DNA of 64,000 nt from Foliamicus sp965115835 (GTDB lineage: Bacteria; Pseudomonadota; Gammaproteobacteria; Steroidobacterales; Foliamicaceae). Under the pieces are notes generated by a model, which was not told the origin of the DNA, did no database searches, and saw nothing but the letters and a program-made list of their open reading frames with translations. A program made the position numbers and the translations under genes. The stretch spans positions 1,178,001-1,242,000 of the forward strand of contig OZ220471.1 of NCBI GenBank assembly GCA_965115835.1, read 5' to 3'. Below are positions 46,441 through 56,444 of the stretch, piece by piece. Position 1 is the stretch's first letter; every line of letters starts with the position of its first letter.

Positions 46441-48066
46441 ATGAACATGAATGAGAAAAGACGAGGCCTCGCCACTGCACTCCTGATAACCGTAATCCTC
46501 GGCCCACCGGCAGCCTTGGCGATTGAATCGCACATTGACGCGGTAACCGTTTATCCCCGGGGCGCCGACGTGACTCGCGTAGCGCATATCTCACTGGCGC
46601 AAGGCGTCAACGCGGTGACGCTGGAGGGCTTCCCCGGCAATATCGATCTGGGTCGTACCCGGGCAATGGTCGCGTATCCGGGGGCAGAACTGCGGTTCAT
46701 TCGTCTGGATGTGCGCGAACAACGCGACGCGTACGACGCAGAGGTTCGACGGCTGGAGGCCGCCATCACGGAGCTCGAGGACTCGATCGAGGCCATCAAC
46801 GACGACATTGCCGCCGCGCGGCTGCAACTGAAGTTCCTGGAGGGGCTTGCGCAAGACTACGCAGACAGGGAACGCGGGGAAGCTGCATCGGGTCAGGCGG
46901 ACCCCGCTTCCTGGCAGCAGGCCATGAACTCGATCGGCAGCGGCGCAAGCGGAGCCATGGAGAAGATACGCAAGGCGCACAAGTTGCGTCGCAAGGCGGA
47001 AAGGGAGCTGTCGGTTCTGGAGCGTGAACTGGAGAACAAGGGGGGACGCCGCACGGACTCCGCCGTGTTGCGGATCTCCCTGGCTTCGGACAAGGCTCTC
47101 GACACCACCCTGCGAGTAAGCTATTTCCAACCGCTGGCCCGCTGGGAATCCTCCTATTCCGCGCACTTGGACTCCGCCTCATCGAAGCTGCGCCTCATGC
47201 ACGAAGCCCGGGTTTTCCAGGCGACGAGCGAAGAATGGCAGAACGTGCAGCTGACGCTTTCCACCGGCGACCCGGGCGGCGCCATGCAGGCCCCCGGCCA
47301 GGAGAGCGCGTTCCTGGACATTGAAGAACAGGCAGAGCGCATAACCTACAAGATCAGGGAGGAGAGCTCGAATATGGCCTTCGGCGAAGGTCTTGGGGCG
47401 CCGGAAGAAATTGTCGTGGCGGCGCGCGCTACGGGTCCGAACCGGTATGGAGTGGTCTATCGGGCTGGCGACCGGACAGATGTCATCAGCGGAACGGACG
47501 ATGCACAGGGGGCGCCGCTGGCGGAGTATCGCGCCAGCGTCTCACTGGTCACGCGGACCACGCCTCGCAAGAGCGCGCTTGCGTACCTCACCGCAAGATA
47601 CAGGCACGACAGCAACACGCCCTTGTTCGGCGGTCCCCTGCGCGTATTCGTGGATGGAGCGTTCGCCGGACTGACGGCGCTCCCGGAACTGCTGCCGGGC
47701 GCCGAGGCCGTGCTGCCGATGGGTCCGGATCCGCAGGTCGAAGTCACCACAGTCGACCAGGGCGGCGAGAAAGGCCGCGAAGGATTCCTCGGCGCGCGCA
47801 ATACCGAGTTGACCGACTACCTGTTCAAGATCGTCAATCGTCATGCCCGGACAACGACAGTGGAAGTTGTCGACTTTTATCCGGTGTCGCGCGACGAGCG
47901 CATCAAGGTTTCAGTTCCGGACAGCGCAACGAAGCCTGACGAGCAATATGTCGAAGACCGCCCCGGAGTCGTCGCTTGGCGAAGAAACCTCAAGCCCGGA
48001 GAAAACTGGCGAATCGCTCACCAATACGAGATAAGCCACCCGAAAAACGTCAGGCTCGCCAACTGA
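46441..48066 (+). CDS. DUF4140/DUF4139 family exported protein (mucoidy inhibitor A-like)
   Basis: A 541-residue protein. From the ATG at 46441 (AGGAGAG upstream) there is a signal peptide (GLATALLITVILGPPAALA), then the DUF4140 domain (IDAVTVYPRGADVTR, VTLEGFPGNID), a coiled-coil (about 95-210) and the DUF4139 domain (PLARWESSYSAHLDS, ATSEEWQNVQLTLSTGDP, LGARNTELTDYLFKIVNRHARTTTVEVVDFYPVSRDERIKV, W..NLKPGENWRIAHQYEISHP). The molecular role of this family is not established; envelope localisation is expected. It lies downstream of the adhesin behind a terminator, so it needs its own promoter. Confidence 0.88.
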   Translation: MNMNEKRRGLATALLITVILGPPAALAIESHIDAVTVYPRGADVTRVAHISLAQGVNAVTLEGFPGNIDLGRTRAMVAYPGAELRFIRLDVREQRDAYDAEVRRLEAAITELEDSIEAINDDIAAARLQLKFLEGLAQDYADRERGEAASGQADPASWQQAMNSIGSGASGAMEKIRKAHKLRRKAERELSVLERELENKGGRRTDSAVLRISLASDKALDTTLRVSYFQPLARWESSYSAHLDSASSKLRLMHEARVFQATSEEWQNVQLTLSTGDPGGAMQAPGQESAFLDIEEQAERITYKIREESSNMAFGEGLGAPEEIVVAARATGPNRYGVVYRAGDRTDVISGTDDAQGAPLAEYRASVSLVTRTTPRKSALAYLTARYRHDSNTPLFGGPLRVFVDGAFAGLTALPELLPGAEAVLPMGPDPQVEVTTVDQGGEKGREGFLGARNTELTDYLFKIVNRHARTTTVEVVDFYPVSRDERIKVSVPDSATKPDEQYVEDRPGVVAWRRNLKPGENWRIAHQYEISHPKNVRLAN

Positions 48067-48077
48067 ACCGCATCGGA

Positions 48078-48090
48078 CCCCCCCCCCCCC
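48078..48090 (+). repeat. Poly-C tract (13 C)
   Basis: A run of 13 cytosines 11 bp after the DUF4139 stop and about 90-140 bp before the amidase start. Runs of this length are prone to slippage. It is intergenic, so any phase effect would be on transcription; assembly error is the other possibility. Confidence 0.8.
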
Positions 48091-48178
48091 GCCGGCGGAT
48101 CAAGCCGCAGCCTTGACAACCTCTTCACACGGCCCACACGCCTTCTCCAATCCCTGCAATGACGCCCGGGTATAGTGC

Positions 48179-49528
48179 TTGCCCTTCCCGGAGTCTGGAC
48201 GATTCCGCCATGCCCGGACCGAAGCCTTGAACCTCGAGTCGAACGCCATATTGCAATCACGCAGCCTGTGGGCGAGGCTGGCGCGCGGGGAGATTTCGAG
48301 CGAACAGGCCGTCGAGCACTGCATCGAGCGCTTCGAAAAGCGCGAAAAGACGGTGCGCGCGTTCGCAACCTTCGACGTGAAGCAAGCGCTGGAAGAAGCG
48401 CGGGCAAGGGACCGTGAGCGCGAAACAAGCGGTCCGCGCAGCGCCCTTCACGGCCTGCCGTTCGCGGTCAAGGATGTGATCGACACGGCAGCCTTGCCCA
48501 CGCAACGCAATTCGCCGCGCCATGCAGGCCGCAGGACCAGGCAGGACGCCGCCTGTGTGCGGATGCTGCGTCAGGCCGGCTGCGTGCTGCTGGGCAAGGC
48601 CAACACAGTCGAGTTCGCCGGCATCGGCCGCGACCCGCCCACCACCAACCCGCATGACCCCGAACGCACCCCCGGCGGCTCATCGGCAGGCTCGGGGGCG
48701 GCCGTGGCCACAGGCATGGCGCCCATGGCGCTGGGCACCCAGACCGGAGGTTCGCTGATCCGCCCGGCCTCGTTCTGCGGCGTGGCCGGCTTCAAGCCCA
48801 CCTACGGGCGGGTGTCGGTGCAGGGCCTGTGGCTGCATGCGCCCAGCCTGGACACGGTCGGCTGGATGGCCGAGGACGTGGAGTTGCTGGCTGGCGCTGC
48901 GGAAGTCCTGAAACTGTTCGAACGACAGCCTCCCGAGGCAGGACGACGCCTGAAGATCGGGCTGTATCGCACCCCCTACTGGCGCGACGCGGAGCCCGCC
49001 AGCCAGACGGCGGTAGCGGTTGCCATCGAAACACTGGCGCGCGCCGGCCACGAACTCGAGTCGGTGGACGAGATCCCGGGGGCGGAGCGTCTCAACGAAT
49101 GGCAGGACGTGATCATGCACGGCGAGGCGCGGGTCTCGCTGCTGGCCGAGCATGGCGCCGGCAAGGCGGACCTGCATGAGGACATCATCGAGGAGGTCGA
49201 GGTCAACCGCGGGATTACGCCACGCGCAATGGCCGAGGCGTACGACGGCATCGGTAGCTTGCGTCCGGCGTTCGACCAGCGTCTGGCCGATTACGACGCC
49301 TGGCTGACGGCTTCGACGCCGGGCGAAGCCATTCTGCGCAAGAACGGCAACGGCGAGGCGACCTTCAACCGGCTGTTCACGGCGCTGCACCTGCCCTGCG
49401 TCACAATACCGGGCCTGCAGGGACCGGCGGGGCTGCCGGTAGGCGTACAGCTGGTCGGCGCCCGTTTTGCCGACAGGCAAGTGCTGACCGCGGCCGCGGT
49501 TCTCGAGACCTTGCTTGCCGAAACGTGA
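48179..49528 (+). CDS. Amidase-signature family amidase
   Basis: Serine hydrolase with the Ser-Ser-Lys triad: the lysine in LPFAVKDVIDTA and the serines in PGGSSAGSGAAVATGMAPMALGTQTGGS. It also has FCGVAGFKPTYGRVS and a C-terminal LHLPCVTIPGL.GPAGLPVGVQLVG, as in GatA-like amidases. No GatB/GatC partners are near, so it is a stand-alone amidase rather than the tRNA amidotransferase. The start is uncertain: TTG at 48179 gives 449 residues, TTG at 48227 gives 433 and fits the family start better. Substrate unknown. Confidence 0.88.
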   Translation: MPFPESGRFRHARTEALNLESNAILQSRSLWARLARGEISSEQAVEHCIERFEKREKTVRAFATFDVKQALEEARARDRERETSGPRSALHGLPFAVKDVIDTAALPTQRNSPRHAGRRTRQDAACVRMLRQAGCVLLGKANTVEFAGIGRDPPTTNPHDPERTPGGSSAGSGAAVATGMAPMALGTQTGGSLIRPASFCGVAGFKPTYGRVSVQGLWLHAPSLDTVGWMAEDVELLAGAAEVLKLFERQPPEAGRRLKIGLYRTPYWRDAEPASQTAVAVAIETLARAGHELESVDEIPGAERLNEWQDVIMHGEARVSLLAEHGAGKADLHEDIIEEVEVNRGITPRAMAEAYDGIGSLRPAFDQRLADYDAWLTASTPGEAILRKNGNGEATFNRLFTALHLPCVTIPGLQGPAGLPVGVQLVGARFADRQVLTAAAVLETLLAET

Positions 49529-49543
49529 CCTGACGATTCCGGG

Positions 49544-50956
49544 CTATTCGCCGAACAGGCCCTCAAGCGGCAATTCCGGCAAATCCTCAACGCCGTCCAG
49601 CTCCTCGAGGCGCTCCAGTCCTGCGAACAATTCGCTCGCCAGCTCCCGGAGCGAGGGCCGCTCGCCCCCGGAATCCGGAGAGATGTCCCACGCCACCGAC
49701 GCAATGCAATCCATGAACTTGGCGCGCAGTTCGTCCTTGCCCAACGGATTCTGTCCGTGCCCCCGATAGCGCCATACAGGTTCGCTTGCGATCTCGCCTG
49801 CATCTGACGCCAGTACGCTCACGGTATCGTAACGCGCTCCCACCGGGTAAACCGGGTCGTCGTCCGGCCCCTCCACGCGGACCACGCGCTTCACGAGCGC
49901 CTGCACATCATCGCGCCGCACGTATTCGTCACGCATTTCAGACAGACCCAGGCGCCCGAACAGCAAGGCGCAGGCAACCGCGAACTCCAGGCTGAACCGG
50001 GCCTGCATGGCGTCGGCCGGGCGCCGGAAGGGCATTACCGAGGAGTGCGCTTCGCTGATTCGCGCGGTCACGCGCTCGATTGCCGCAGGCTCGAATTTGT
50101 AATCCCGGCGCAACTGCAAGGCAGCGTCCACGCAGCGCTGCGCAGCCCCCACAACAGGGTAACGCTTGAGGTTCAGGCCGTGTCTGGCCATGTACCAGTC
50201 CCTGCCGAGTTCCCGGGCTGGCGAAGCGCGGTCCACGCGCCCCGCGGGCGAGATCGTGTGCAGAAAACCACCGGGACCGTCCAACGCATGCGGCCCGGCG
50301 TCCAAGCCAGCCAGCGCCCTGCGCACCGCGGCCACGCCGGCCTCGGCGGCGCGCGCGGCCTGATAGGGCTTGGCCTGGGTCCCGAAGTTGTCCATCAAGC
50401 CGCCACCCGCGGCTGCCGCCAGTCCCAGCGCGTTGCGGATCCCGGCGCGCGGCATGCCGCGCAGCCAGCACAGCGCCGCCGCCGCCCCCAGAGGACCGTA
50501 AACCCCCGTGGGGTGCCAGCCCGCGCCCTGCATGTAGTCGGGCTCGCGGCGCGCCAGCACGCTCCATACCTCGAACCCGGCCAGATAGGCGCCAAGCATG
50601 CGCGTTCCGGAAGCTCCCGTCACCTCCGCCTCGGCCAGGATCGGTGGGACCAGCACCGCGCTGGTGTGATTGGCAAAGGCGTAGTCATCAAGGTCCAGGG
50701 CATGCGCCGCCGCCGAACCGACCAGCGCCGCGGCCGCGGACGGCAGGCGCGCGCCGCCCAGAAGGACCCGGGAATCGGGCGGTCCGCCCTGCGCCGCGCG
50801 CCACAGGTTGCGCACAACCGGCTGACCGGCGCCAGCCAGCGCCACCCCCAAGCAGTCGATAAACCCGGTCACAGCAATGCGACGCGCCTTATCCGGCGTG
50901 TGCAAGGGCTGGTCCCCGCACAGGAAATCGAGAATGGATTCGGTGAGCGCGCCCAT
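49544..50956 (-). CDS. MmgE/PrpD family protein (paralogue 1)
   Basis: A 470-residue protein of the 2-methylcitrate dehydratase/cis-aconitate decarboxylase-like fold. It has ARRIAVTGFIDCLGVALAG, AAHALDLDDYAF (the HALD motif), GWHPTGVYGPLGAAAALCWL and NLKRYPVVGAAQRCVDAA. The C-terminal 30 residues form an acidic Leu-rich helix (ELFAGLERLEELDGVEDLPELPLEGLF). The ATG at 50956 fits the family start. It is divergent from the hydantoinase genes, sharing a 135-bp intergenic region. This fold acts on several hydroxy acids, so the reaction cannot be fixed. A second member lies at 55056. Confidence 0.9.
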   Translation of the reverse strand: MGALTESILDFLCGDQPLHTPDKARRIAVTGFIDCLGVALAGAGQPVVRNLWRAAQGGPPDSRVLLGGARLPSAAAALVGSAAAHALDLDDYAFANHTSAVLVPPILAEAEVTGASGTRMLGAYLAGFEVWSVLARREPDYMQGAGWHPTGVYGPLGAAAALCWLRGMPRAGIRNALGLAAAAGGGLMDNFGTQAKPYQAARAAEAGVAAVRRALAGLDAGPHALDGPGGFLHTISPAGRVDRASPARELGRDWYMARHGLNLKRYPVVGAAQRCVDAALQLRRDYKFEPAAIERVTARISEAHSSVMPFRRPADAMQARFSLEFAVACALLFGRLGLSEMRDEYVRRDDVQALVKRVVRVEGPDDDPVYPVGARYDTVSVLASDAGEIASEPVWRYRGHGQNPLGKDELRAKFMDCIASVAWDISPDSGGERPSLRELASELFAGLERLEELDGVEDLPELPLEGLFGE

Positions 50957-51091
50957 GCGCGGGAAACAATACACGCTGACCGCAACGCGCAACAGCTTGT
51001 GCTCGCGATGGCGTCCGGCGCTTGCCTCCGCAACGTACCGCTGTGAGAAAATACCCACCTTTTGGCAAGGTGCGGAGGGGCGCCAGACAGC

Positions 51092-53224
51092 TTGGCACGG
51101 ATCGGCATCGACATCGGCGGAACGTTCACCGACTTCATTGTCTCCGGCAATGACGGCCGGGTGCTGGCCACCCACAAGCTGGCCTCCACGCCGGATGACC
51201 CGTCCCGCGCCGCCATGCAGGGGGCGAAGCAGATCCTGCGCAAGGCCGGACTGGACTTCCACGATGTGGAGTTCTGCTGTCACGGCGCCACCGTGGCCAC
51301 CAACGCGCTGCTGGAGCGCAAGGGCGCGAAGACCGGGCTGATCACAACCCGCGGCTTTCGCGACCTCCTGCACATCGGACGCAAGAACCGCCCCTGCAAC
51401 TTCTCTCACTATCAGGAGATCGGCCGCCAGAGCCGGCCTCTGGTCCCGCGCCGCTGGCGGATGACGGTGCGCGAGCGGATACGGGCGCCCGACGGCGCAA
51501 CAGAGGCGCCGCTTGACGAGGACGATGTGCTTGAAGCCCTGAATCGGCTCGAGGAAGAGGGCGTGGAAGCGATCGCAGTGTGCTGCCTGTTCTCCTTTCT
51601 CGACCCGGAACACGAAAAACGCATCGCGAAGCTGGCGCGCGCCCGCTTTCCCGAAGCCTACATCACCGCCAGCCACGAGATCGTCCCGCTGGTGCGCGAG
51701 TATGAGCGCTTCTCCACCACCGCGATGAACGCCTATGTGGGGCCGGTAGCCGCGCGCTATATCCGCCGTTTTGCCGCGGCGCTGAACGAAGCCGGCGTGC
51801 CCGCGCAACTGCGCCTGATGAGTTCCGGCGGCGGCATGGTCACGGCCGCCGAAGCCGAGCGCCGACCGGTCAACCTCCTGTTGTCGGGACCGGTGGGCGC
51901 CCTGATCGCCGGCCTCGATGCAGCCCGCGAGATCGGCCGCAGCAACGTGATCACACTGGATGTGGGCGGCACCTCCGCCGACATCGGCGTGGCGCCGAAC
52001 GGCGAAATGCGCATGCGCAGCCTGCTCGACACCCGGGTGGGCGACCACGATGTAATGACTCCGATGGTCGATATCGCCACGCTGGGCGCCGGCGGCGGCT
52101 CGATCGCATGGCTGGACGATCAGGGCATGTTCCGCGTGGGACCGCAGAGCGCCGGCGCGGACCCTGGTCCGGCCTGTTACGCCAAAGGCGGCGAGCAACC
52201 TACCGTAACCGACGCCCTGGTGGCGGCCGGCTGGTACCGCCCCGAACGGCTGGCCCGCCTGGTGCCCGGGCTGGCGCCCGAAAGAGCCACGCAAGCCATC
52301 CGCGAGCGCATCGCGGGGCCGCTGAAACTGCCGCTGCGAGATGCGGCGCTGGGAATCTTCGGCATCGCCGTCAACAACATGGTCGAGGCCCTGCGCGTGG
52401 CCAGCATCTCCAAAGGCTTCGACCCGCGCGAATTCACACTGATAGCCTATGGCGGCGCCGGCGGAGCGTTCGCCGCGCCGGTGGCCGAATCGCTGTCCAT
52501 CGGCGAGGTGCTGGCGCCGCCGCACCCGGGCGTAGGCGCCGCCCAGGGGCTGTTATGCGCGCCGGTACGCTACGAATTCAAGACAACCCTTTGGGGAGAG
52601 CTGGACCGACTGGACCATGCCGGCGTGACGGCGCAGTTCGACAGGATGACGCAGGAAGCGAAAGAACGCCTGATCCGTGACGGGTTCAGGGCCGAGGAGA
52701 TCAGGCTGAGACGGTGGACGGAATGTCGCTACGCGGGCCAGGGCCACGAACTGGCCGTGGAAGCGCCTCCGGGCGAAGTCGACGCCGAGTGGGCGGATAC
52801 GCTGCGCGCGCGCTTTCACGCCGCACACGAGCAGGCGTACCTGCGGGCCTGGCGCGACAAGCCGGTACGCATCATCAATCTGGGGGTTTCGGCCTGTGTG
52901 CCGGGCGTGCCGCGGATATCGAGGGAAGCCGAACAGGCAGACACGGAAAGAGCCGAGCCCCTGCGGATTGCAGACTGCCTGTTCCCGGGAGAGGACAAAC
53001 CGCTGGCAACACACTTCTACCATCGCGCCACACTGAAATCCGGACACCAGCTTGCCGGTCCCGTCGTCGTCGAGCAGGCCGACGCCACCACCGTGATCCC
53101 GCCCGGCTGGCGCGCCCGCATGGACCGCTACGCCAACCTGCTGCTGACGCCCGTAGCCGCCCGGAAAGAGGGCGGACTGCCGGCGGCGAAAGCGCAAGGT
53201 TCTGCTCCCGGGGGCGCGGCATGA
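51092..53224 (+). CDS. Hydantoinase/5-oxoprolinase subunit A (ATPase)
   Basis: A 710-residue ATP-dependent cyclic amide hydrolase subunit. It has the N-terminal ribonuclease-H-like motif ARIGIDIGGTFTDFI, HGATVATNALLERKGAKTGLITTRGFRD, the C-terminal actin-like domain with SGPVGALIAGLDAA, TLDVGGTSADIG and ATLGAGGGSIAW, and DPGPACY. The start is taken as TTG at 51092, preceded by GGAGGGG; TTG at 51062 is possible. Its stop overlaps the subunit B start, as usual for HyuA-HyuB pairs. Relatives open hydantoins, 5-oxoproline or act as acetone carboxylases. Substrate not deducible. Confidence 0.93.
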   Translation: MARIGIDIGGTFTDFIVSGNDGRVLATHKLASTPDDPSRAAMQGAKQILRKAGLDFHDVEFCCHGATVATNALLERKGAKTGLITTRGFRDLLHIGRKNRPCNFSHYQEIGRQSRPLVPRRWRMTVRERIRAPDGATEAPLDEDDVLEALNRLEEEGVEAIAVCCLFSFLDPEHEKRIAKLARARFPEAYITASHEIVPLVREYERFSTTAMNAYVGPVAARYIRRFAAALNEAGVPAQLRLMSSGGGMVTAAEAERRPVNLLLSGPVGALIAGLDAAREIGRSNVITLDVGGTSADIGVAPNGEMRMRSLLDTRVGDHDVMTPMVDIATLGAGGGSIAWLDDQGMFRVGPQSAGADPGPACYAKGGEQPTVTDALVAAGWYRPERLARLVPGLAPERATQAIRERIAGPLKLPLRDAALGIFGIAVNNMVEALRVASISKGFDPREFTLIAYGGAGGAFAAPVAESLSIGEVLAPPHPGVGAAQGLLCAPVRYEFKTTLWGELDRLDHAGVTAQFDRMTQEAKERLIRDGFRAEEIRLRRWTECRYAGQGHELAVEAPPGEVDAEWADTLRARFHAAHEQAYLRAWRDKPVRIINLGVSACVPGVPRISREAEQADTERAEPLRIADCLFPGEDKPLATHFYHRATLKSGHQLAGPVVVEQADATTVIPPGWRARMDRYANLLLTPVAARKEGGLPAAKAQGSAPGGAA

Positions 53225-55059
53225 GCGCCTTCCGGCTGTGGCCCGGACTCGGCCAGGCGCAGAGCACCGGCTCAGGCGCGCATGCCGAGCGGCGCTGGAA
53301 CTTGGTGGAGGTGGATCCCGTATCGCTGCAGGTGATCGGCGGCGCGCTGCGTTCCATCGCCCGCGAAATGGCCGAGCTCCTGGTGCGCATGGCCTGTTCC
53401 AGCGTGATGCGCGAATCCCGGGACATCGGCGCAGCGCTCCTGGACTTCGAGGGCCGGCAACTGTGCGAGAGCGACTCCACGCCCATGCACTGCGGTTCCC
53501 TGCCCGCCTATGTGCGCGGCATCGACCGCAAGCACCGCGGGCGCTACCGGCCCGGCGACGTGTACCTCCACAACCACCCCTACCACGGCGCCTCGCACAG
53601 CCCCGACTACGGCGTGCTGCTGCCGCTGTTCGTGGGCGGTGCGCATCTGGGTTTCGCCGGCTGTACCGGCCACATGGTGGACATCGGCGCGGCCGACCCG
53701 GGTTTTTCCGTCGATGTGCCGGATATCTTTGCCGAAGGGCAGATCCTCGACGCGGTGAAACTGTACTCTGCCGGCGAACGGCGCGAGGATCTGTGGTCGC
53801 TGATCATGGACAATGTGCGCACGCCCGAGTCCAATTCCGGCGACCTCGAAGCGATGATCGCCTGCTGCCGGCTGGGAGCGGAACGCTTCGCCGGGCTGGT
53901 CGCCAGACACGGGCGCGACCGGGTGATGAGCGCGGCAGAGGAGTGGATGAACTATGCCGAGCGGCGCCTGCGCGCGCGCATCGAGCAATTGCCCGACGGC
54001 GAATATCCGGCGCCGGACGCCTGGCTGGAGGACGACGGCAAGCACTTCGGCAAGCCGCTCAAGATCGCCACCCGGGTGATCGTGCGCGGCAGCAATGTTT
54101 GCGTGGACCTCTCCGGATCCAGCGACCAGACTCCCACCGGTTTCAACTGTCCGTTCGAGGGCAGCGTGCTGCCGGCAGTGAACTTCGCAGTGCGCGCCCT
54201 GCTGCTCGACGAGACCGCCGAGGGTGCGGATGTGCCGCAGAACGACGGCGTGTTCCGGCCGGTTTACGCATATGCGCCGAAAGGCAGCATCTTCAACCCG
54301 ATCTATCCGCGCGGCTGCGAGGCGCGCTTCACGCAGATCAACCGCATACCCGACCAGGTGCTCAGGGCGCTCGGCGGTGTGCTGCCCGAGCGCGTGACCG
54401 GCGGGAATTCGGCCAATGTATCCTGCTTCGTGTATTCCTTCGAGTCCTGCCAGGGCCAGTACTGGATCAATGTGGAAATCAACGAGGGCGCATACGGTGG
54501 CCGCTACGGACGCGACGGCCTGGACACGGTTGACACGCTGATGGCCAACACCCGCAACAACCCGCTGGAAGAGATGGAACTGTCCGTACCGATGCTGTGC
54601 GAGCGCTACGAGCTGCGCGACGAGCCCCCTGCCGCGGGGCGCTGGCGCGGCGGAATGGGCGCGGTAAAGACGTGGCGCTTTCTCGAAGGCGCAACGGTCA
54701 GTTCCACCGGCGACAACCGGTCAGGCGATCCGCCGCGCGGGATCTTCGGCGGCGCCGACGGGCTGCCGGGCCGGATAAGGGTGAACCCGCACACGCCCGG
54801 GGAGCAGGAACTGCCCGCCAAAATTTCGCACGCCCGCCTTGCCGCCGGCGACCGCCTGGAGATCACCCTGGTGTCCGGCGGCGGCTACGGCGATCCTTTC
54901 GAGCGCGATCCGCAGCGGGTGGCCGACGAGGTGCGCGACGGCCTGCTCTCCATCGACATGGCGCGCGCAAGCTACGGCGTGGTGATCGATCCCGCCACCG
55001 GCGCGCCCGACCTCGCCGCCACCGGGTCGCTTCGCAGCAAACGTACGGCGCCGGCGTGA
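53221..55059 (+). CDS. Hydantoinase/5-oxoprolinase subunit B
   Basis: A 612-residue partner of the preceding ATPase. Typical segments: DPVSLQVIGGALRSIAREMAELLVRMACSSVMRESRDIGAALLDFEG, GDVYLHNHPYHGASHSPDYGVLLPLF, GFAGCTGHMVDIGAADPGFSVDVPDIFAEG, FRPVYAYAPKGSIFNPIYP and GGNSANVSCFVYS. About 50 residues of extra N-terminus (FRLWPGLGQAQSTGSGA) precede the family start. The end overlaps the GTG of the next gene (GTGA). Confidence 0.93.
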   Translation: MSAFRLWPGLGQAQSTGSGAHAERRWNLVEVDPVSLQVIGGALRSIAREMAELLVRMACSSVMRESRDIGAALLDFEGRQLCESDSTPMHCGSLPAYVRGIDRKHRGRYRPGDVYLHNHPYHGASHSPDYGVLLPLFVGGAHLGFAGCTGHMVDIGAADPGFSVDVPDIFAEGQILDAVKLYSAGERREDLWSLIMDNVRTPESNSGDLEAMIACCRLGAERFAGLVARHGRDRVMSAAEEWMNYAERRLRARIEQLPDGEYPAPDAWLEDDGKHFGKPLKIATRVIVRGSNVCVDLSGSSDQTPTGFNCPFEGSVLPAVNFAVRALLLDETAEGADVPQNDGVFRPVYAYAPKGSIFNPIYPRGCEARFTQINRIPDQVLRALGGVLPERVTGGNSANVSCFVYSFESCQGQYWINVEINEGAYGGRYGRDGLDTVDTLMANTRNNPLEEMELSVPMLCERYELRDEPPAAGRWRGGMGAVKTWRFLEGATVSSTGDNRSGDPPRGIFGGADGLPGRIRVNPHTPGEQELPAKISHARLAAGDRLEITLVSGGGYGDPFERDPQRVADEVRDGLLSIDMARASYGVVIDPATGAPDLAATGSLRSKRTAPA

Positions 55060-56432
55060 GCATTCCTGCAAACAAACGCAGTCTGGCGCTGGCCGAAGAG
55101 CTGCTGGCGGTGGGAGAAACGCCGCTGGCCGAGCGTGATCTCGAGCAGATCTGCAACCTCATGCTCGATCACCTCGGCTGCTGTTACGCCGGCTCGCTGA
55201 TGGCGTGGAGCCGGCAGCTGCACCAGTGGGCGGCGCCGCACGGCGGCTCCGGCAAGGCGCCCCTGATGGCCTCGGACCTGCGTCTGGCGCCGGCCCTGGC
55301 AGCCTTTGCCAACGCCACTTCCGCTCACGGCATGGAGCTCGACGACACCCACGACGAATCGGTCAGCCATCCGGGCGCAGCGGTGATCGCCTCCAGCATG
55401 GCGCTGGCTGCGCACCATGGACTGGACGGCGCGCGGCTGGCCGCGGGAATCCATGCGGGCTACGAGGCCGCCGGGCGCATAGGGGCCGCCGCCAACGCCG
55501 CCAGGACCATCGAGCTGGGTTTTCACCCCACCAGCCTGTTCGCGGGTTTCGGCGTAGCCGCGGCCGCCGCCGTGCTCCTGCGCCTCACGCCCGTACAACT
55601 GGCGCGCGGCTGGGGGCTGGCGCTGTCGATGGCGGGCGGCTCGATGCAGTTCAGCCAGGAGCCGGAAGGCGCCACCGTCAAGCGCCTACACGGCGGCTAC
55701 GCGGCGCTGCACGGTGTGATGGCCGCAGAACACGCGGCACTGGGCATCGCCGGCCCCGAACAGGCGCTCGAAGGGCGCTATGGCCTGATCCGCAACTTCG
55801 GCGACCACTCCGATATCGGCAGGCTCAACCAACCACACCCCGGCGGGCCGGAAATCCACCGCATCAGTTTCAAGCCCTACCCCTGCTGCCGGCTGTTCCA
55901 CTCGACGCTGGACGCGCTGGCCGAGGCCACTGGCGGTTTTGCCCTCGCCCCCGCCGAAATCGATTCGATCACTGTGGGCGGACCGGACATCCTGGTCACG
56001 CAACACATGTTGCGACGGCCCGCCTCCGAGATGGCCGCTCAATACAGCCTGCCGTTCACGCTGGGCGCGGCGCTCCACTACGGCCCCGGCTCGGTGGACG
56101 GCTTCATGGGCGACGCGCTCGACGACGCGCGCACCCTGGCGGTCGCCGACAAGGTCGAAGCGGTGGCCGACGCCGAAATGCAGGCGACCTTTCCCTCGCA
56201 CTTCGGCAGTTGGCTGGAACTGACCACCCGCAACGGAAGCACGCGCAAGGTCACGGTACTCGACAGCCTGGGCACGCCGGCCAATCCCATGAAGCGTCAC
56301 GACCTGATCGTAAAATTCGCCGGCCTGACCGCTGGCGAAAACCGGATCGAAGGCGAGGCCATCGCCGCAATACTGGATCAACTGCAACAGCTCCGCTCGA
56401 TTGATTCCCTCCTTGCGCCCTTCTGCAACTGA
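55056..56432 (+). CDS. MmgE/PrpD family protein (paralogue 2)
   Basis: A 458-residue homologue of the gene at 49544, read from a GTG at 55056. Motifs: NLMLDHLGCCYAGSLMA, ATSAHGMELDDTHDESVSHPGAAV, GFHPTSLFAGFGVAAAAAVL and the substrate-loop FKPYPCCRLFHSTLDAL. Relatives dehydrate or decarboxylate branched hydroxy acids; the cysteine pair in PCC is notable. It forms one overlapping operon with the hydantoinase pair. Confidence 0.92.
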   Translation: MSIPANKRSLALAEELLAVGETPLAERDLEQICNLMLDHLGCCYAGSLMAWSRQLHQWAAPHGGSGKAPLMASDLRLAPALAAFANATSAHGMELDDTHDESVSHPGAAVIASSMALAAHHGLDGARLAAGIHAGYEAAGRIGAAANAARTIELGFHPTSLFAGFGVAAAAAVLLRLTPVQLARGWGLALSMAGGSMQFSQEPEGATVKRLHGGYAALHGVMAAEHAALGIAGPEQALEGRYGLIRNFGDHSDIGRLNQPHPGGPEIHRISFKPYPCCRLFHSTLDALAEATGGFALAPAEIDSITVGGPDILVTQHMLRRPASEMAAQYSLPFTLGAALHYGPGSVDGFMGDALDDARTLAVADKVEAVADAEMQATFPSHFGSWLELTTRNGSTRKVTVLDSLGTPANPMKRHDLIVKFAGLTAGENRIEGEAIAAILDQLQQLRSIDSLLAPFCN

Positions 56433-56444
56433 TTCCGTTTGCCC

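Noticed and set aside
48100..48324. Small minus-strand ORF (74 codons) overlapping the amidase 5' end
   Set aside because: No ribosome-binding site or recognised domain; overlaps a strong plus-strand gene.
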